Shown here: piece by piece, positions 31,852 through 35,108 of the stretch
Layout of the letters: each line of letters starts with the position of its first letter
How positions within the stretch are numbered: the first letter of the stretch is position 1
NCBI RefSeq assembly: GCF_905371695.1
Contig: NZ_CAJPMA010000007.1
Coordinates: forward strand, 1-35,108
Origin: an uncultured Campylobacter sp.
GTDB taxonomy: Bacteria; Campylobacterota; Campylobacteria; Campylobacterales; Campylobacteraceae
Direction of reading: 5' to 3'
Length of the DNA: 35,108 bases
Made by a program: the position numbers and the translations under genes
The notes under the pieces: generated by a model
What the model saw: only the letters and a program-made list of their open reading frames with translations
Databases searched by the model: none
Told to the model about the DNA's origin: nothing

Positions 31852-33207
31852 TTGGAAGCTATAAAAAAGCAAAATAGCCTAGCTTTGAGGCTGCTTACGA
31901 ATTTAGCCTTTTGGGTCGTTTTGGGCATAGCCGCGGGCGTAGCGGTGGGTATGATATCGCCCGAGTTAGGCGTCGCTAGCAAGCCGGGTATAGACTATTT
32001 TATTAAAGCGCTTAAAATTTTAATCGGACCTATCATATTTTTAACGATTATTTCGGGAATCGTGGGGCTTGAAAGTTTAAAAGATCTAGGCTCGATCGGA
32101 TTTAAGGCGTTTATCTATTTTGAAATAGTCAGCACCATCGCGCTAGCGGTGGGTATAATTTTCGGCGAGACGCTGCGGCCGGGTCACGGGATGAATCTTG
32201 ACTACACCCAGCTAGACGCGTCGAGCGTGGAAAAATTTACCGCGCAAGCGGCGAATATAGACGCGAATAGCGGATTTCTAGCGCATACGCTTCATATCTT
32301 ACGCGGTGCCGTGCCGGTGGACGGCATTTTCCCTTACGTGCATTTACTAGATCCATTTATAAAAGCAAATACGCTTCAAGTGTTATTTATGGCGCTGTGC
32401 GTGGCAATCGTATTATCGTTTTTAAATCACGACCGCAAAAAAGCCTGCCTAAAACCGCTGGAAATCATCCAACACTACGTACTAAAACTACTTACGTGGC
32501 TTATGTTGTTTAGTCCCGTGGCCGCATTTTCCGCAATGGCGTATCTAATCGGCAAATTCGGCATCGGCTCGCTAATAGGAATGCTAGAACTACTAGGCGT
32601 AATGGCCGCCGCGAGCCTATTTTTTATATTCGTGGCTTTGGGCATTATCTGCTATTTCGCAAAGGTTAATATCTTTAAATTTATGCGTTTTATCTCAAAA
32701 GAGGTACTCGTAGTTTTTGCCACCAGCTCTTCCGAGACCGCCCTTGCGCCGTTAATGCAAAAGCTAGAAGCCGCGGGTATCCACAGGGGCGCCGTGGGGT
32801 TAATTATACCTACCGGTTATTCGTTTAACCTAGACTGCACGAATATCTACCTAAGCCTTAGCATTATCTTCCTAGCGCAGGCGTTTAACATACCGCTAAG
32901 CTTCGAGCATCTAATCAGCGTGCTAATCGTATTAATGATAACCAGCAAAGGCGCGGTCGGCGTCACGGGATCGGGCTTTATCGTATTAGCGGGTACGCTG
33001 GCGGCACTTCCTAGCACGGGTATTCCGGTAGTTACCGTCGCCGTACTTTTGGGAGTGGATAAATTTATGTCCGAAATGCGCGCGGTAGGCAATCTTTGCG
33101 GTAACGCCGTGGGCTGCATGATAATCTCTATCTGGGATAAAAAGGTAGATATGGAGAAATTCCGCTACGCGCTGGATCATCCAAACGAGTTTAAATTCCA
33201 CTCGTAA
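31852..33207 (+). CDS. dctA: Dicarboxylate/cation symporter, DctA-like
   Basis: A DAACS-family carrier of 451 residues with eight membrane helices and two hairpins. The first hairpin has SSSET (292-296), helix 7 has GYSFNLDCTNIY (322-333), and helix 8 has GVDKFMSEMRAVGN with Arg 410 and Asn 414. That last pattern is closer to C4-dicarboxylate carriers than to glutamate ones, so uptake of succinate, fumarate or aspartate is likely. The conserved NLDGT reads NLDCT here. The TTG start at 31852 follows AAGGGGGA, directly after the cyclophilin stop, so the two are cotranscribed. Confidence 0.82.
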   Translation: MEAIKKQNSLALRLLTNLAFWVVLGIAAGVAVGMISPELGVASKPGIDYFIKALKILIGPIIFLTIISGIVGLESLKDLGSIGFKAFIYFEIVSTIALAVGIIFGETLRPGHGMNLDYTQLDASSVEKFTAQAANIDANSGFLAHTLHILRGAVPVDGIFPYVHLLDPFIKANTLQVLFMALCVAIVLSFLNHDRKKACLKPLEIIQHYVLKLLTWLMLFSPVAAFSAMAYLIGKFGIGSLIGMLELLGVMAAASLFFIFVALGIICYFAKVNIFKFMRFISKEVLVVFATSSSETALAPLMQKLEAAGIHRGAVGLIIPTGYSFNLDCTNIYLSLSIIFLAQAFNIPLSFEHLISVLIVLMITSKGAVGVTGSGFIVLAGTLAALPSTGIPVVTVAVLLGVDKFMSEMRAVGNLCGNAVGCMIISIWDKKVDMEKFRYALDHPNEFKFHS

Positions 33208-33210
33208 TTA

Positions 33211-33246
33211 AAATTTTAGCGTCCGCGATGTCGGACGCTAAAATTT
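33211..33246. terminator. Strong bidirectional hairpin between convergent genes
   Basis: A perfect 15-bp stem (33211-33225 with 33232-33246) with a 6-base loop. The base of the stem is AT-rich (AAATTTT on one side, AAAATTT on the other), which gives T-runs in both directions. It lies four bases after the carrier stop and before the convergent DUF6882 gene. Confidence 0.68.
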
Positions 33247-33356
33247 ATCCGGCCCGCGAGCGTAAGCCGAAATTTGGCAAGTTCAGCGAAATGGCGGCGC
33301 TACTAAAAACCCGCATAAATAAATCTACTACGCACGCATAAGCCAGCTACCGAGCG

Positions 33357-34064
33357 TTAAATTTCAAGATTCGTTACTCTTTCTTTTTCGTCAAACGAAA
33401 TCGTAAGCTCTCTACCAAATTTTGCGACGATCTTACCGCTAGCTTTCTTAAACCAGCCGCCCTTACTTTCGCTTTGCTCGTAAGCAACGCCCGCAAAATC
33501 CAAAAAGCTTTTGATAAAAATTTTATGGTCTAGCTCAAAGCGGCTAATACAGTTCGCAGCGATCTTAACGAACTCTTCCGCGTCTGGGGCTCTAAACGCC
33601 TCGCTAGGCGCGCCATTTACCGCGACGTAAGCACACCCGCCCTCGTGCGGACATCTATAATAAAACAAATTTCGCCCGCTAAGAGCGCAGGTTAACACCG
33701 ACATCGTAAGTCCGTTATAAATTTCGTCTATCTCGAAGCTAGGCGTAACAATCGCTTCAAGCCCTAGCTCCTCGCCGATTTTTAGCACGTCCCTGGCTAG
33801 GCTTGCTATTTGCTCGCTAAAATTATTTACGTTTTTATATCCCCACAGCCAGGTATCGCTCTTACTTGATTCGCTGCCGATGAAGTAAAACTCAAAGCCG
33901 TCTTGCCCGAAGTAAATTTTACCCTCTTCAAAATCTATCCGCCAATCGCGGTCTTTTACGACCGCGTCCGCGCATCTATACTGAACCGTCGTAACCGCGC
34001 CCGCACAAGCCGAAAAGATCTGCGTAAAATCTCTCTTATCTCTAACATGCTTTAAAATTTCCAT
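33357..34064 (-). CDS. DUF6882-like protein of unknown function
   Basis: A 235-residue soluble protein. The central stretch TWLWGYKNVNNF matches the tryptophan-rich motif I associate with DUF6882, for which no function is known to me. Other features are a possible Cys pair (YRCPHEGGC) and an alternating strand pattern at both ends. The ATG at 34064 follows AAGGAG, and a TATAAT lies 33 bases upstream, so it is transcribed on its own. It converges with the dctA-like gene. Confidence 0.7.
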   Translation of the reverse strand: MEILKHVRDKRDFTQIFSACAGAVTTVQYRCADAVVKDRDWRIDFEEGKIYFGQDGFEFYFIGSESSKSDTWLWGYKNVNNFSEQIASLARDVLKIGEELGLEAIVTPSFEIDEIYNGLTMSVLTCALSGRNLFYYRCPHEGGCAYVAVNGAPSEAFRAPDAEEFVKIAANCISRFELDHKIFIKSFLDFAGVAYEQSESKGGWFKKASGKIVAKFGRELTISFDEKERVTNLEI

Positions 34065-34096
34065 CGCCGCTCCTTAAAATTTGAAATTTTAGGCGC

Positions 34097-34102
34097 ATTA
34101 TA
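34097..34102 (-). promoter_or_regulatory. -10 box of the DUF6882-like gene
   Basis: TATAAT on the minus strand, preceded by a run of A residues, would start transcription near 34090 and leave a leader of about 25 bases ending in AAGGAG. It marks the gene as separate from the racemase gene upstream. Confidence 0.55.
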
Positions 34103-34202
34103 TAGTTTTTTTGAAATTTTTAAAATTCGGCGCGACGAATAGCCCAAGCTACACAAAAAGACGGCGGCGCCAAGTTCAAAAAGACTTGCGAAATACGAGC
34201 CT

Positions 34203-34880
34203 TTAAAGCCCGAATTTTACGGCTGCCCGCGCTAACTCCATCGTCGCGTCTATAAATTTATACGGCTTATCTAAATACGGCAAAAACATCGGGATTTCCG
34301 TGCAGGCCGCGATATACGCGTCTGCTTTTATGCCCGCGATCGTTTCGTTAAATTTAGGCGCGAATTCCTCGGTCTTACCAGCTTTTACGCCTTCGTAAAT
34401 GCAGCTCATTAGCGCCTCTTGCCGAGCGGCGCTAAACTCTACGCTAATTAAACCTTCACGCTCTAAAATTTCATCGTAAACGCGAGCCTTTTTCGTGCCG
34501 CTAGTAGCGATTACGGCAATATTTTTAGCGTCCGGATACGCGGCTTTTAGCGCCTCTACGGCGGTCTTTGCGATGTGAATTATTTTTACGCCCGTTTGCT
34601 TTTCTATCTCGGGGGCAAAAAAGTGCGCCGTGTTGCAAGCCATCAAGATCGCTTCGCAACCCGCGTTTTTTAGTAATCTCGCGCTAGTTACGAGCTTTGG
34701 TAGCGGATCTGCGCCCTTGCCTAGGATAAATTCCGTCCTATCCTCGATTTGCGCGTAGCTGTCGATCACTAAATGCAAGTGATCTTGATCGCGTTTAGCT
34801 GGCGTTAGCTCGATGATTTTTTTATACAAATCGCATGTCGCAAGCGGCCCCATGCCGCCTAAAATTCCGATCGTTTTCAT
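34203..34880 (-). CDS. Aspartate/glutamate racemase family protein
   Basis: A cofactor-independent racemase of the Asp/Glu/hydantoin family. The opening GILGGMGP, the first catalytic cysteine in MACNTAHF and the second in AACTEIPM are all visible, so it should be active. Asp is more likely than Glu as substrate because the Asp racemase group uses the GGMGP form. I start it at the ATG at 34880, seven bases after GGAG, for 225 residues; it overlaps the stop of the upstream carrier (TAATG). Coupling to that carrier points to use of imported acidic amino acids. Confidence 0.88.
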   Translation of the reverse strand: MKTIGILGGMGPLATCDLYKKIIELTPAKRDQDHLHLVIDSYAQIEDRTEFILGKGADPLPKLVTSARLLKNAGCEAILMACNTAHFFAPEIEKQTGVKIIHIAKTAVEALKAAYPDAKNIAVIATSGTKKARVYDEILEREGLISVEFSAARQEALMSCIYEGVKAGKTEEFAPKFNETIAGIKADAYIAACTEIPMFLPYLDKPYKFIDATMELARAAVKFGL

Positions 34881-35108
34881 TATTCGCTCCATTTTTCCAT
34901 ATCTAGGTCTTTTTCGCTTTTAGCGACGATCACCGCTCCCGAGAGGTCGCCTACGACGTTCATCGAGGTGCGCCCCATATCTAGTATCGCGTCGATGCCC
35001 AGTATCATGCTATACGCTACCGCCACGACGCTGCCGGCCTCTACTTTAAGACCTACCGATTCAAGCACCATTAAAAGCATGATAGCGCCCGCCCCGGGCA
35101 CTCCCGCC
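34880..35108 (-). CDS. Dicarboxylate/amino acid:cation symporter, C-terminal part (partial)
   Basis: Only the last 75 or so residues are in the window; the gene continues past 35108. The segment AGVPGAGAI is the second hairpin and GIDAILDMGRTSMNVVGD is helix 8 of the DAACS family. Here the Arg is in DMGRTSMN, as in glutamate/aspartate carriers and unlike the dctA-like copy 1.7 kb away, which has SEMRAVGN. Together with the coupled racemase this suggests an acidic amino acid carrier. Confidence 0.85.
   Translation of the reverse strand, partial: AGVPGAGAIMLLMVLESVGLKVEAGSVVAVAYSMILGIDAILDMGRTSMNVVGDLSGAVIVAKSEKDLDMEKWSE

Noticed and set aside
33241..33356. Possible RNA gene after the bidirectional terminator
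   Set aside because: No tRNA-like arms or strong fold and no promoter seen; nothing supports a transcript here.

Overview
The window looks like a chromosomal segment from a moderately GC-rich Campylobacter, of the oral type (showae, rectus or curvus-like). This rests on recalled gene order and protein style, not on any search. The argF-hemB-ribA-rsmG block, the murC-membrane protein-mutS2-dapE block and the aminotransferase-nuclease-flgS block all match neighbourhoods I remember from C. jejuni. The DNA mixes GC-rich codon stretches with very frequent AAATTT-centred words. TATAAT-type -10 boxes without a clear -35, AAGGA ribosome sites and several TTG or GTG starts also fit. There is no rRNA, tRNA, CRISPR array, insertion sequence or prophage, and no gene-free stretch longer than about 165 bases. 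I found no broken genes; only the last gene is cut, by the window edge.

Layout. 23-2086 (-): argF and hemB, separated by a long imperfect hairpin. 2148-5737 (+): ribA, rsmG, a small zinc-ribbon membrane protein, an unknown 133-residue protein, htpX and a TIGR01777-type epimerase. 5872-13260 (-): a tightly packed operon running murC, two small unknown proteins, mutS2, a membrane GGDEF/EAL protein and dapE. 13312-15930 (-): a DUF234-like nuclease-fold protein, the flagellar sensor kinase flgS and an isochorismatase-family hydrolase. A class V aminotransferase (16040-17419, +) diverges from this group. 17516-26151 (-): pyk, dnaE, an EamA exporter, a GluQ-like synthetase and argH. 26333-30494 (-): GNAT acetyltransferase, copZ-like chaperone, copA, a TorD-like protein and an RdxA-like nitroreductase. 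30624-33207 (+): yebC, a cyclophilin and a DctA-like carrier. 33357-35108 (-): a DUF6882 protein, an Asp/Glu racemase and the end of a second dicarboxylate/amino-acid carrier.

How the genes work together. Most are housekeeping: arginine synthesis (argF, argH), haem (hemB), riboflavin (ribA), cell wall and lysine (murC, dapE), replication (dnaE), glycolysis (pyk) and protein quality control (htpX, cyclophilin). Three groups look functionally linked. CopZ and CopA form a copper efflux pair with an unexpected acetyltransferase in front and a TorD-like chaperone behind. FlgS, which starts the flagellar sigma-54 cascade, is translationally coupled to a nuclease-fold protein. The racemase is coupled to an acidic amino-acid carrier.

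I see no clear new defence or mobile system. The most unusual points are the ATPase-less DUF234 protein joined to flgS, an apparently leaderless promoter with a 14-bp inverted repeat in front of the copper operon, the long hairpin between hemB and argF, a Gly/Arg-rich linker in DnaE, and a compact divergent promoter in which the nominal ATG of the aminotransferase lies inside the -10 box.
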